Under the pieces are notes generated by a model. That model saw only the letters and a list, made by a program, of their open reading frames with translations. It was not told where the DNA came from and did no database searches. This document shows, in pieces, positions 44,051 to 51,527 of a DNA stretch of 52,544 nucleotides (within the stretch, counting starts at the first letter, position 1; each line of letters starts with the position of its first letter). This DNA comes from an uncultured Bacillota bacterium (lineage in GTDB: Bacteria; Bacillota; Clostridia; Oscillospirales; Oscillospiraceae). A program made the translations under genes and the position numbers. The stretch is taken from assembly GCA_947172355.1 (NCBI GenBank), contig CAMWBA010000004.1, forward strand, positions 1 through 52,544. Reading direction: 5' to 3'.

Positions 44051-45457
44051 TTATAATAAATTGTTTACCAGCTGCTTAAACACCTTGCCACGTTCCATAA
44101 AGTTCTTGAAGCGGTCAAAGGCTGCACAGGCTGGCGAAAGTACCACCACGTCCCCCTTCTGTGCGGCGTTTTGAGCAGCGCTGACAGCAGAGACCAGATC
44201 CTCCGTTTCAATAATTCGCAGGCCGCTTTCTGCGTAGCCATCTGCCTCCTCTACTGCTTTTTTAATGGCGGGGGCGGTGTCTCCGGTGAGAATCAACACC
44301 TTAACCTTCTCTACGATGGCCATGCCAAGCTGAGTAAAGGGCACTCCCTTGTCATATCCTCCGGCAATAATAATCAGCTTTTGGTTAAAAGAGTCTAGAC
44401 AGGCCATTGTTCGGGTAGGACTGGTTCCAATGGAATCATTGTAATATTTCACTCCATCCAACTCCCGCACCAGTTCAATGCGGTGTTCTACGCCAGTGAA
44501 TCGCTGAGCTACCGCTCGAACGCACTTATCTGGCACAATTCCATCGACTGCCGCAATGGCAGCCATATAGTTTTCAATGTTGTGGACACCGGGAATGCGG
44601 ATATCGGACAATGGAAGGACCAGCCGGTGCCCCTGTTGATTCGACAGCCAGATTGCCTGCCCTTCTGGGTAGTTGGGGCCCAGGCAGACCCCCTTCTCCT
44701 CCAGACTGACCTGACGGCTGAAATAGGTGACCTTCCCGGACGCTTTTTTGGAAAGGGATCGGGTAATGTCATTGTCATAGTTGAAGACGGCACAATCCTC
44801 CGGCTTCTGATGGAGAAAAATGTTCATCTTGGCGGCGGTATACTCCTCCATGGTGTGGTGATAATCCAAGTGGTTAGGGGAAAGATTGGTGAACACCGCC
44901 ACATTGGGGCTGCGGTCCATGGTCATCAGTTGGAAAGAAGAAAGCTCCACCACAGCCACATCCTCCGGAGACATACCGTCCACATCGGGCAGAAGTGGAC
45001 GGCCGATGTTGCCTCCTAAATAGACGTTGAGCCCCGCCTCCTTTAAAAACTCACTGATAAGGGTGGTGGTGGTGGTCTTTCCGTCGCTGCCTGTCACTCC
45101 AATGATCCGGCAGGGACACAGCTGGAAAAACAATTCCATCTCTGATGTAAGAGTACTCCCCTTCTCGGCGGCATAGCGCAGTTCCGGTGTGTTTGGGCTA
45201 AGACCAGGGGTGCGAAAAATGACGTCAAACTTGTGGAGTTTGACTAGATAGTCGGGACCAAGCCGCAGTTTTGCTCCCAAGCTCTCCAATTCGGCCGCCT
45301 GCTCTTCCACCCGTTCTCGTGGAGCTTTGTCGCAGACAGTCACTTTCAGATCTGCACGCAGAAGAGTACGGAGCAACGGTGTATTGCTGACACCCATCCC
45401 GATAACTGCAATTGATTTACCGCGCAGAGTCTCTAAATATTCAGACATGGTGGACAT
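44051..45457 (-). CDS. murD: UDP-N-acetylmuramoylalanine-D-glutamate ligase
   Basis: Adds D-glutamate to UDP-MurNAc-L-Ala in cytoplasmic peptidoglycan synthesis. The 468-residue protein has GMGVSNTPLLRTLL (N-terminal Rossmann), the ATP loop IIGVTGSDGKTTTTTLISEFL, AVVELSSFQL, NLSPNHLDYHHTMEEY, GVEHRIELVRELDGVKYYNDSIGTSPTRT and the C-terminal LSPACAAFDRFKNFMERG. The start at 45457 follows AAGGAGG; the longer ORF has no site. It lies alone, outside the main dcw cluster. Confidence 0.95.
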   Translation of the reverse strand: MSTMSEYLETLRGKSIAVIGMGVSNTPLLRTLLRADLKVTVCDKAPRERVEEQAAELESLGAKLRLGPDYLVKLHKFDVIFRTPGLSPNTPELRYAAEKGSTLTSEMELFFQLCPCRIIGVTGSDGKTTTTTLISEFLKEAGLNVYLGGNIGRPLLPDVDGMSPEDVAVVELSSFQLMTMDRSPNVAVFTNLSPNHLDYHHTMEEYTAAKMNIFLHQKPEDCAVFNYDNDITRSLSKKASGKVTYFSRQVSLEEKGVCLGPNYPEGQAIWLSNQQGHRLVLPLSDIRIPGVHNIENYMAAIAAVDGIVPDKCVRAVAQRFTGVEHRIELVRELDGVKYYNDSIGTSPTRTMACLDSFNQKLIIIAGGYDKGVPFTQLGMAIVEKVKVLILTGDTAPAIKKAVEEADGYAESGLRIIETEDLVSAVSAAQNAAQKGDVVVLSPACAAFDRFKNFMERGKVFKQLVNNLL

Positions 45458-45541
45458 AAGATGTCCTCCTTCCATCATTTTCTTCTGGCATATTATATTA
45501 CCATATTCCCTCAAATAATTCAATCATTCCTCACTAAAAAG

Positions 45542-45568
45542 CCCGCACAGCATTTGCTGTGCGGGTTA
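45542..45568 (-). terminator. Terminator of the spoIIM-xerD-coiled-coil operon
   Basis: CCCGCACAGCA pairs with TGCTGTGCGGG; on the minus strand it is followed by GCTTTTTAG. Confidence 0.85.
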
Positions 45569-45585
45569 TTTTTGCATCCATTCCG

Positions 45586-45975
45586 TTATGCGTACATCAG
45601 CTCCTGGATTTGACTGCTATGCTGTCTGACCGCCATCTCAAGGGCGGATGTCCGAATCTCCAGCGTTTCGTATTTCTCCGGCGGTGTAACCCGGTCTAAG
45701 ACGGCCTGCTGGCCCTCCATCAGCAGATTCAGCGTTCGGCACAGGTCGGTGTCAATATACACCCTTGCACCGTCCACCTTGGTTTCCAATACGCTGTAGT
45801 CTTGCTGAAGTTCCTGCACTTCTCCCTTCAGCACCTGCACATCTTCTTTTAGTGTCTGAATATCCTTGCGCAGCGTTTTTACGTCTTCCTTCAACCCGCG
45901 GATATCCTGTCGCATCGGTTCCATTTTGGCCTCCACCACTTGTCCAATTGCTTGGATCAGCTCCAGATCTGTCAT
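45586..45975 (-). CDS. Coiled-coil protein downstream of xerD
   Basis: A 129-residue cytoplasmic protein dominated by a coiled coil (about 18-70: heptads in LKEDVKTLRKDIQTLKEDVQ and so on). It begins MTDLELIQAIGQ, close to the start of the small phage-region protein (MTDQELLQAIRA). The second half (LNLLMEGQQAVLDRVTPPEK) is helical. GGAGAATCG lies before the ATG. It follows xerD by 19 bp and ends at a terminator, so it is cotranscribed with xerD. Function unknown. Confidence 0.6.
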   Translation of the reverse strand: MTDLELIQAIGQVVEAKMEPMRQDIRGLKEDVKTLRKDIQTLKEDVQVLKGEVQELQQDYSVLETKVDGARVYIDTDLCRTLNLLMEGQQAVLDRVTPPEKYETLEIRTSALEMAVRQHSSQIQELMYA

Positions 45976-45994
45976 AGTCGATTCTCCTTATCCG

Positions 45995-46876
45995 TCATGC
46001 CCTGGGGTGGGCCTTTTTGTATACATCCTTGATCTTTTGGTTGATCAGTTTGGAATATATCTGAGTGGATGAAATATCCGCATGCCCCAGCATCTCTTGA
46101 ATGGAGCGCAGATCCGCTCCATTCTCCAGCAGGTGGGCAGCAAAGGAATGGCGCAGGGTGTGCGGAGTAATATCCTTTTGTATCCCCGCCTTGTCTTGGT
46201 AGAACTTGATCAGCTTCCAGAACCCCTGGCGGCTCATTCGTTCTCCGCTCATATTGACAAACAGGGCCGTCTCATCCGCCGAATCTACCAGCTGAGGGCG
46301 GATTCGATTGATGTACTCTCCTAATGCCCGGATTGCCGCAGGATACAGAGGGATTACTCGTTCTCTCCCCTTGCTGAAACACCGCAGCACGCCGCCAGGC
46401 AGGTTCAAATCGTCTACATCCAGTTCAATCAGCTCGCTGACCCGGATACCAGTGGCGTAGAGCAGCTCCAGCATGGCCCGGTCACGATACCCCTTCAAAT
46501 CGGTGCATTCTGGCTGCTCCAAAAACAGTTCCACTTCTTTTCCGGTCAGTACTTGGGGCAGCTTGCGTTCCACTTTGGCGGGGGAGATTCCTTTGGCCGG
46601 ATTCTGGTCTACATAGCCTTTGGACATTAAGCAGGAATAAAATGACTTAATAGAGGCCACAGAACGGGTTACTGTGGCTGGTGATTTGCCTCGCTTGGTC
46701 AATGTGCTGGCGTAATCTTCCACATCTTGATTCGCCACTTGGGTGAGAGGCAGGTCTTTTCCCTCCATTGCTGTGGCAAATTGGCTGACATCCCGGAGAT
46801 AGGAGCTGACCGTATTGGCCGATGCCTGTTTTTCTCTTTTCAGAAAGTCCTCATATACTGTCAACAGTTCAGACAC
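45995..46876 (-). CDS. xerD: Site-specific tyrosine recombinase XerD
   Basis: A 293-residue recombinase for resolution of chromosome dimers at dif. N-terminal domain [25 protein letters not shown]; catalytic residues Arg ([14 protein letters not shown]), Lys ([11 protein letters not shown]), [37 protein letters not shown] with H-x-x-R, His and Tyr. The start is a GTG at 46876 with GGGAG eight bases upstream; the very long ORF reading to 47497 is an artefact through spoIIM. It follows spoIIM by 23 bp, the conserved Firmicutes order. Confidence 0.92.
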   Translation of the reverse strand: MSELLTVYEDFLKREKQASANTVSSYLRDVSQFATAMEGKDLPLTQVANQDVEDYASTLTKRGKSPATVTRSVASIKSFYSCLMSKGYVDQNPAKGISPAKVERKLPQVLTGKEVELFLEQPECTDLKGYRDRAMLELLYATGIRVSELIELDVDDLNLPGGVLRCFSKGRERVIPLYPAAIRALGEYINRIRPQLVDSADETALFVNMSGERMSRQGFWKLIKFYQDKAGIQKDITPHTLRHSFAAHLLENGADLRSIQEMLGHADISSTQIYSKLINQKIKDVYKKAHPRA

Positions 46877-46899
46877 GTCCAAAACTCCCAGAACAAAAT

Positions 46900-47520
46900 T
46901 TACAACACCAACCGTACAACTCCTTGCAGCAAGGTGGGAACCACCCAATACTCCAACAGCCCTGCCGCCAAGCCTAAGATGGCGCATACCCCTGCCTGAC
47001 ACCAAAAAGGCGCGTTCAGCGGAGGGGTACCGCCGCCCTCCCCCAGAGCTCGGCGCAGAAGCTGCTGGGCAGAACGAAGACCAGGAGGACCAATCAAAAA
47101 CAGGGAAGAGATCCACAACAAAGCAGGCAAGACAAAGAGTGCAAGAGCAGGAAACATTCCTCTCCATCCAAAAACCCGACAAAAGCAAGCCACCGGAAAG
47201 GTGAAGGAGAATCCTCGGAAGGCAAAGAGAAGAGGCAACCCCGCTACACCCAATGCCGTCAGGCTTAGAATAAAAGCGGCAATCAAATATTTCATTTGCC
47301 CCCACAACAGGGGCCACAGTTGTCTGGGCAGCTCGTCTTCCCGGGCCAGGGCCAAGTAACCTGTCAAATACTCTCCCAACTCTTGGGCACCCTCTTTGCC
47401 GGAAACGGCAGCAAAAAGACAGCCAATACCGCCTCCCGCCAGAAAGAGGACACTCAGCACAGCCAGCGCGCCGTTTTGCTCCGACAGCAAGTCCCATTTT
47501 TTTCGCATTCTTGTTCCCAT
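46900..47520 (-). CDS. spoIIM: Stage II sporulation protein M
   Basis: A 206-residue membrane protein of the DMP complex (SpoIID, SpoIIM, SpoIIP) which drives engulfment of the forespore. It has about five hydrophobic spans with the family segment [31 protein letters not shown] 47520 follows GAGGTG; GTG 47529 is an alternative. It heads the operon spoIIM-xerD-coiled-coil gene, with a promoter at 47610-47638. Confidence 0.88.
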   Translation of the reverse strand: MGTRMRKKWDLLSEQNGALAVLSVLFLAGGGIGCLFAAVSGKEGAQELGEYLTGYLALAREDELPRQLWPLLWGQMKYLIAAFILSLTALGVAGLPLLFAFRGFSFTFPVACFCRVFGWRGMFPALALFVLPALLWISSLFLIGPPGLRSAQQLLRRALGEGGGTPPLNAPFWCQAGVCAILGLAAGLLEYWVVPTLLQGVVRLVL

Positions 47521-47609
47521 TGGCGTCACCTCAATATCAGCCTATGAGAGATTTGAAAAAAATAGACGCGGCGGCGGGGGAGGATCTTCCATTTCTCTTA
47601 GCAACATCT

Positions 47610-47638
47610 ACTATAGCGCGTTCTGCCAGTTTTCGCAA
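47610..47638 (-). promoter_or_regulatory. Promoter upstream of spoIIM
   Basis: Minus strand: TTGCGA (47638-47633), 17-bp spacer, TATAGT (47615-47610), 90 bp before spoIIM. Confidence 0.5.
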
Positions 47639-47682
47639 GAGGGTTTTGCGATTTTCTCCATTTTTGCCAATTCTTATAACTT

Positions 47683-47707
47683 GTTATGTAAACTGTGTTA
47701 TGTAAAC
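47683..47707 (+). repeat. Direct repeat TTATGTAAAC with dif-like arm
   Basis: TTATGTAAACT (47684-47694) and TTATGTAAACC (47698-47708) are tandem, 14 bp apart, in the gap between spoIIM and the SCIFF maturase. TTATGTAAACT equals the XerD half-site of the B. subtilis dif site as I remember it, but no good XerC arm lies at the correct distance. Confidence 0.35.
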
Positions 47708-47721
47708 CGCGTAAACGAAAG

Positions 47722-47751
47722 GGAAAAGGGCCGTTTCGCCGGCCCTTTTCC
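47722..47751 (-). terminator. SCIFF maturase terminator
   Basis: GGAAAAGGGCCG pairs with CGGCCCTTTTCC, 6-base loop. It lies 60 bp past the stop of the maturase gene. Confidence 0.75.
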
Positions 47752-47810
47752 TTGGAAATATGTCGTTTTCTTTGCACAAAAATGCCGAACCCAGTGAAAC
47801 ACCTAGCGGC

Positions 47811-49235
47811 TCAACCGTCACAGAGATTACAATCTGTATTATTACATTTTGTATAGGGGCGTCCCCCCATCCCTGCGGCGATTGCATTTAGCGCAATTGC
47901 ACACTCCAACCGTTTTCGTTCCATTGCACAGGCTACCTCGTTTGACCGTGTTATGTCGCCGTTAACAAGCAGGTTTGAAGCAGAACAGCCCCCACTGCAG
48001 TAGAAACGTGCCCAGCATTCCCGGCAGGCCGGACGGGTATAGATATTCTGTTGGGCAAATTGGCCAGATATTCTCATGTCGAAGGAGCCATCATGGACAC
48101 TGCCCATGCAAAACTCCTCCTTCCCCACAAACTGGTGGCAGGGGTAGATCCCTCCATCTGGGGTGACGGCTACATATTCACATCCAGCTCCACAGCCCCG
48201 CAGACGTTTGATCACGCAGGGTCCCTGAGACAGATCCACATTGAAGTGGAAGAAATTGATGTCCTTCCGTGCCAGAAGGGCCTGGGCCAGTTTTTCGTAC
48301 TCCTCCTCTACCCTGCCTAAGTCCTCCTTCTGGACGGCATAGGGGTCATCCGGCGGACCGCTGCATGGCTCCACAGAAACGTGCAGGAACCCAAGATCCC
48401 CCATATGCAGTACATCTTGGGCAAAGTCCAAGTCTTCCCGCGTAAAAGTACCTCGCACATAATAGTCTTTTGTCCCGCGCTGCGCCACCAACTTTTGGAA
48501 CTTGGGTACAATGATATCGTAGCTCCCCTTTCCATTTACGGTAGGGCGCATCCGGTCATTGACCTTTTGCCGGCCGTCTAAAGAGAGCACAACATTTGAC
48601 ATCTCCTGATTGATGTAGTCAATGGTCTCATCATCCAGCAAAATGCCATTGGTTGTAATTGTAAAGCGGAATACCTTGTCATATTTTTTCTCCAGTGACC
48701 GGGCATATTCCACCGTCCGTTTTACCGTATCCATCGCCATCAGTGGTTCGCCGCCGAAGAAGTCGATCTCAATGTTGCGCCGCTTTCCCGACTTAGCTAC
48801 AACCCAATCAATCGCCTTTTTTGCGGTTTCAAAGTCCATTGTCAGCCGGTGGCCGGTGCCAAAATCGCCTGTGGAGGCAAAACAGTACTTGCACCTCAGG
48901 TTGCAGTCGTGGGATACGTGGAGACACAGCGCTTTTACCACTGCCGCTTTTGGTAAGGCCATGGCAGCTTCGGGGTCCAGATAGTCGTCGGTTGTAAAAA
49001 GAAGTCCGGCATTTTGCAACACCCTCAGTTCTTGCCAGCACTCCTCCAACTCAGATGGGTCATATTGAGGAAGCAGGTCCACCACTTTCTGAGGAACCCT
49101 CCCCTCCCCTATCGGTCCATCTTGAACCAAAGACAATAAATCGTAGGTGAGCTTGTCCAATACATGGACCGCTCCGCTGTTTATATCCGCTGCCAGGTAC
49201 TGTCCTAGGGCGGAAAAGGTATGTACAGTTGTCAT
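47811..49235 (-). CDS. scfB: SCIFF peptide maturase (radical SAM, SPASM)
   Basis: A 474-residue radical SAM enzyme that makes thioether crosslinks in the SCIFF peptide. Order: N-terminal peptide-binding (RRE-like) region with HTFSALGQYLAADINSGAVHVLDKLTYDLL (1-95), the cluster motif CNLRCKYC (110-117), IDFFGGEPLM, ITTNGILL, LSLDG, and a SPASM domain with Cys residues CGAGCEYVAVTPDGGIYPCHQF and CRECWARFYCSGGC. Length and motifs match the SCIFF family. It is normally beside its precursor; here two extra genes lie between. Confidence 0.92.
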   Translation of the reverse strand: MTTVHTFSALGQYLAADINSGAVHVLDKLTYDLLSLVQDGPIGEGRVPQKVVDLLPQYDPSELEECWQELRVLQNAGLLFTTDDYLDPEAAMALPKAAVVKALCLHVSHDCNLRCKYCFASTGDFGTGHRLTMDFETAKKAIDWVVAKSGKRRNIEIDFFGGEPLMAMDTVKRTVEYARSLEKKYDKVFRFTITTNGILLDDETIDYINQEMSNVVLSLDGRQKVNDRMRPTVNGKGSYDIIVPKFQKLVAQRGTKDYYVRGTFTREDLDFAQDVLHMGDLGFLHVSVEPCSGPPDDPYAVQKEDLGRVEEEYEKLAQALLARKDINFFHFNVDLSQGPCVIKRLRGCGAGCEYVAVTPDGGIYPCHQFVGKEEFCMGSVHDGSFDMRISGQFAQQNIYTRPACRECWARFYCSGGCSASNLLVNGDITRSNEVACAMERKRLECAIALNAIAAGMGGRPYTKCNNTDCNLCDG

Positions 49236-49261
49236 GTCAGGTTCTCCTCTCCTAAACGTTG

Positions 49262-49849
49262 TTAAATATAGTAATCCTCAAATTCAATGGCTCCCAATTC
49301 GGTGATTTCAAATTTTCTCTCAGACAGTCTGGATAATAGTGCCTTGGAAAATTCTCCAAATGAGCCCGCAGTAACTTCCACAAAATCCATGCCAGCACAC
49401 CAGCAAAACACCTGTCCATAGGTCCCGTTCTTACCTGGGTCACAGTCCAAAATCAGATATTGGCTTCCTTCCGATTCAGTAAACGGTATCCAATGCCTGC
49501 GCCAGATAAATGGTTTGATCTTGTCTTCTGTTACCCATTCGATCGGCTCTGTTTCCCCCGCAAAGAGCTTATTCATCATAGCCCATGTCTCGATGATCCC
49601 AGTGATGGACAGAAACGGATGAAAGCCTAGCAGGGGAAGTTCGGAATTTCTGTCCCTTGTACACTCCTCCGTGTTTCGTTGCCCATTCATGGTGGAAAGA
49701 TAATTGCAGAAATCTTCCGGCAACGTTATCCCTATAGTCTCCTCCAGCCGGCGAATCTCGTCAGGCGTGGCAGGTGGGTTGACGCTTTTGCCGATCGCTT
49801 CGGAGACCAGTCCAATCTGCTCCAATATCTCGCTCCAAATCTGTTTCAT
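49262..49849 (-). CDS. SMI1/KNR4 (SUKH) family protein
   Basis: A 195-residue cytoplasmic protein with the SUKH pattern: PATPDEIRRLEETIGITLPEDFCNYLSTMNG near the N-terminus (helix then IGITLPEDF), then GFHPFLSITGIIETW and a WIPFTESEGSQYLILDCDPGKNGTYGQVF strand. SUKH proteins are often immunity proteins against secreted or contact-dependent toxins. It overlaps the previous gene (ATGA) and lies 26 bp upstream of the maturase. Confidence 0.82.
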   Translation of the reverse strand: MKQIWSEILEQIGLVSEAIGKSVNPPATPDEIRRLEETIGITLPEDFCNYLSTMNGQRNTEECTRDRNSELPLLGFHPFLSITGIIETWAMMNKLFAGETEPIEWVTEDKIKPFIWRRHWIPFTESEGSQYLILDCDPGKNGTYGQVFCWCAGMDFVEVTAGSFGEFSKALLSRLSERKFEITELGAIEFEDYYI

Positions 49850-50352
49850 ATTCCACGACCTCCTTCATTGTTGCAGATATAACATCCAAAAATTGTAAGC
49901 AGCGTATGATGCTCAGGGCAGGTGGGAAAGCCGCATAAAACCGGATCAAAGGCATCCGCCTCCGTAAGCCACTCCCTTACAATCTCCAATCGGATTTCGG
50001 CGGCATCCATTCTGGATATCCTCTCTGCAAAGCGGTCCAGGCAGGGGAACAAGATAGCTTCATTTGGGCTGTAACCAAGCTGTTTCCATCCAAGCCGCTC
50101 CTTAGCCCGCGAGACTGCTTGAAGCAAAAACGCTTTGTCCTCCTCGAAGGTTTCTGAATTCCAGGGCATGTCGCAAAGATCGAAGCCGACCGTTCCCAGT
50201 CCCACCCTGCTCTGATCTCGTTCTGCCAACCAGACAATCAGCCGTTTCTCCTCCATAGTTCGAGCCAACATCGAACCGCTGAGTATCAGAACTTCTAAAA
50301 AGACGCTGGTTAAACCGTTGCTCATTGGAATATCTTCGATAATATTTGCCAT
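49846..50352 (-). CDS. Unknown protein paired with SUKH gene
   Basis: A 168-residue cytoplasmic protein not recognised by me. It has Cys in FDLCDMPWNS and a CGFPTCPEHHTLL segment toward the end with a following CYIC, possibly a metal site. GGAGGAG precedes the ATG. The overlap with the SUKH gene suggests a shared role; an immunity function is plausible but not shown. It lies between the SCIFF peptide gene and the maturase. Confidence 0.6.
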   Translation of the reverse strand: MANIIEDIPMSNGLTSVFLEVLILSGSMLARTMEEKRLIVWLAERDQSRVGLGTVGFDLCDMPWNSETFEEDKAFLLQAVSRAKERLGWKQLGYSPNEAILFPCLDRFAERISRMDAAEIRLEIVREWLTEADAFDPVLCGFPTCPEHHTLLTIFGCYICNNEGGRGI

Positions 50353-50382
50353 ATCTCCTCCCTGTCAAAGACCGGACAGCAA

Positions 50383-50414
50383 AAAGGGCAGGCGCTGCAC
50401 AGCGCCTGCCCTTT
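50383..50414 (-). terminator. Terminator of the SCIFF peptide gene
   Basis: AAAGGGCAGGCGCT and AGCGCCTGCCCTTT pair perfectly, loop GCAC; on the minus strand it is followed by TTTTTGC. Confidence 0.88.
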
Positions 50415-50427
50415 CAGGCTTTTTGCT

Positions 50428-50568
50428 TTACTTGTTTTCGCACTTCTGGTTAGCAACGGTGCAGGAAGTCTTGCAGGCGGACTGGCAAGAGGTCTGGCAC
50501 TCGCCGCAGCCGCCCTTAGCGGCGCTGGCCTTCAAAGTGGCCCCGTTTAACGTCTGGATATGCTTCAT
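50428..50568 (-). CDS. scfA: SCIFF peptide precursor
   Basis: A 46-residue peptide, too short for routine ORF calling. It begins MKHIQTLNGATLKASA and holds six cysteines in its second half (GGCGECQTSC, SACKTSC, KCENK), the six-Cys-in-forty-five arrangement. The maturase crosslinks the cysteines to Thr or other residues. GAGGAGAT precedes the ATG. tgt-yajC-TIGR04086-SCIFF is the usual order in Clostridia. Confidence 0.93.
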   Translation of the reverse strand: MKHIQTLNGATLKASAAKGGCGECQTSCQSACKTSCTVANQKCENK

Positions 50569-50650
50569 TGGTATCTCCTCCTATTTGGTAGCTTACAGCA
50601 TATTCTGCTATAGTAGCCACCATTATATCATAGTCAAAAAGGAATTTCAA

Positions 50651-51073
50651 TCATCTTCTCCGCTTTTTCTTAGGTTTTCTTGTCAAAAGACCGGGAATCG
50701 CTCCGCCGCACAAGCAAGCACACAGGATGCCTGCCCCTCCATTGGCAATAGAGGCACTCTGGTATACAATAAATCCGGCAGTCAGCAGCAGCAGAAACAG
50801 TACCGCACCTACCCCGAGTCCTGCCAGCAGCGGCCGGCTGTTCACACGGCGGACGGTGTAGAGACTGCCGGACAGAGCGCCTAAAACGCACACAGCCAAT
50901 ACCGCTCCATAGGTAGCGCTTACCGGAACTGTGCCTGTCGATACTAAAACTGCACAGATCAGCAGAGCTAAGGTGGCAGTCACACCAGCCAACGCACCAC
51001 CTTTAAGCACTTCACATGCTGCATTCAGCCATTGACTGCCCAATTCCTCTGAACGACGCTCCTTCTTTTTCAT
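50651..51073 (-). CDS. TIGR04086-family membrane protein
   Basis: A 140-residue membrane protein with four helices (LKGGALAGVTATLALLICAVL; YGAVLAVCVLGALSGSLY; LLAGLGVGAVLFLLLLTAGF; GAGILCACLCGGAIPGLL) and basic ends (KKKERR, KPKKKRRR). Small-residue-rich helices and the neighbourhood of SCIFF and yajC are those of TIGR04086 (YrzE-like). Function unknown. Confidence 0.82.
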   Translation of the reverse strand: MKKKERRSEELGSQWLNAACEVLKGGALAGVTATLALLICAVLVSTGTVPVSATYGAVLAVCVLGALSGSLYTVRRVNSRPLLAGLGVGAVLFLLLLTAGFIVYQSASIANGGAGILCACLCGGAIPGLLTRKPKKKRRR

Positions 51074-51136
51074 AAAAACACCCTCCCCCCACGGTCTGAT
51101 AAAACCTATGCAGGAAGGGCGAAAGACATGCCTATT

Positions 51137-51415
51137 TTATGTTGTGGGCTGCTCGGGCGCTACATTCTTTGTGGATACCGCCCACTTGGTAAATTCAATT
51201 CGTACCCGATCGGCACTGGTCTCGATGATAATGGTATTTTCGTTTACCTTACAAATAGTACCAACGATGCCGCCAATGGTTGTAATGATATCGCCAACTT
51301 TTAAAGAGTCCCGCATCTGCTGCGCCTCTTTCTTCCGTTTGTTTTCTGGACGGATCATAAAGAAGTACAGCATGGCGAACATCGCAACAAGCATTATCAG
51401 TGTAACAGGATCCAT
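51137..51415 (-). CDS. yajC: Preprotein translocase subunit YajC
   Basis: A 92-residue inner-membrane protein of the SecDF-YajC complex. One N-terminal helix (ITLIMLVAMFAMLYFFMIR), then the family segment ENKRKKEAQQMRDSLKVGDIITTIGGIVGTICKV. AGGAAAG precedes the ATG. It lies after tgt, a standard pair. Confidence 0.92.
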   Translation of the reverse strand: MDPVTLIMLVAMFAMLYFFMIRPENKRKKEAQQMRDSLKVGDIITTIGGIVGTICKVNENTIIIETSADRVRIEFTKWAVSTKNVAPEQPTT

Positions 51416-51527
51416 AAAATCTTTCCTCCAACGTTAAAATACTCTGTCAACAGAAAATCTATTTGACGCAGTAAAGGATATTATAGCGGATATTTTTCTG
51501 ATTGACAAGCCCTTTTGCCAAATTTCT

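Noticed and set aside
45995-47497. A 500-codon open frame for XerD
   Set aside because: The first 207 codons run antisense-free through spoIIM in another frame with Cys/Arg/Trp-rich nonsense. XerD domain begins at the GTG at 46876 with its own SD.
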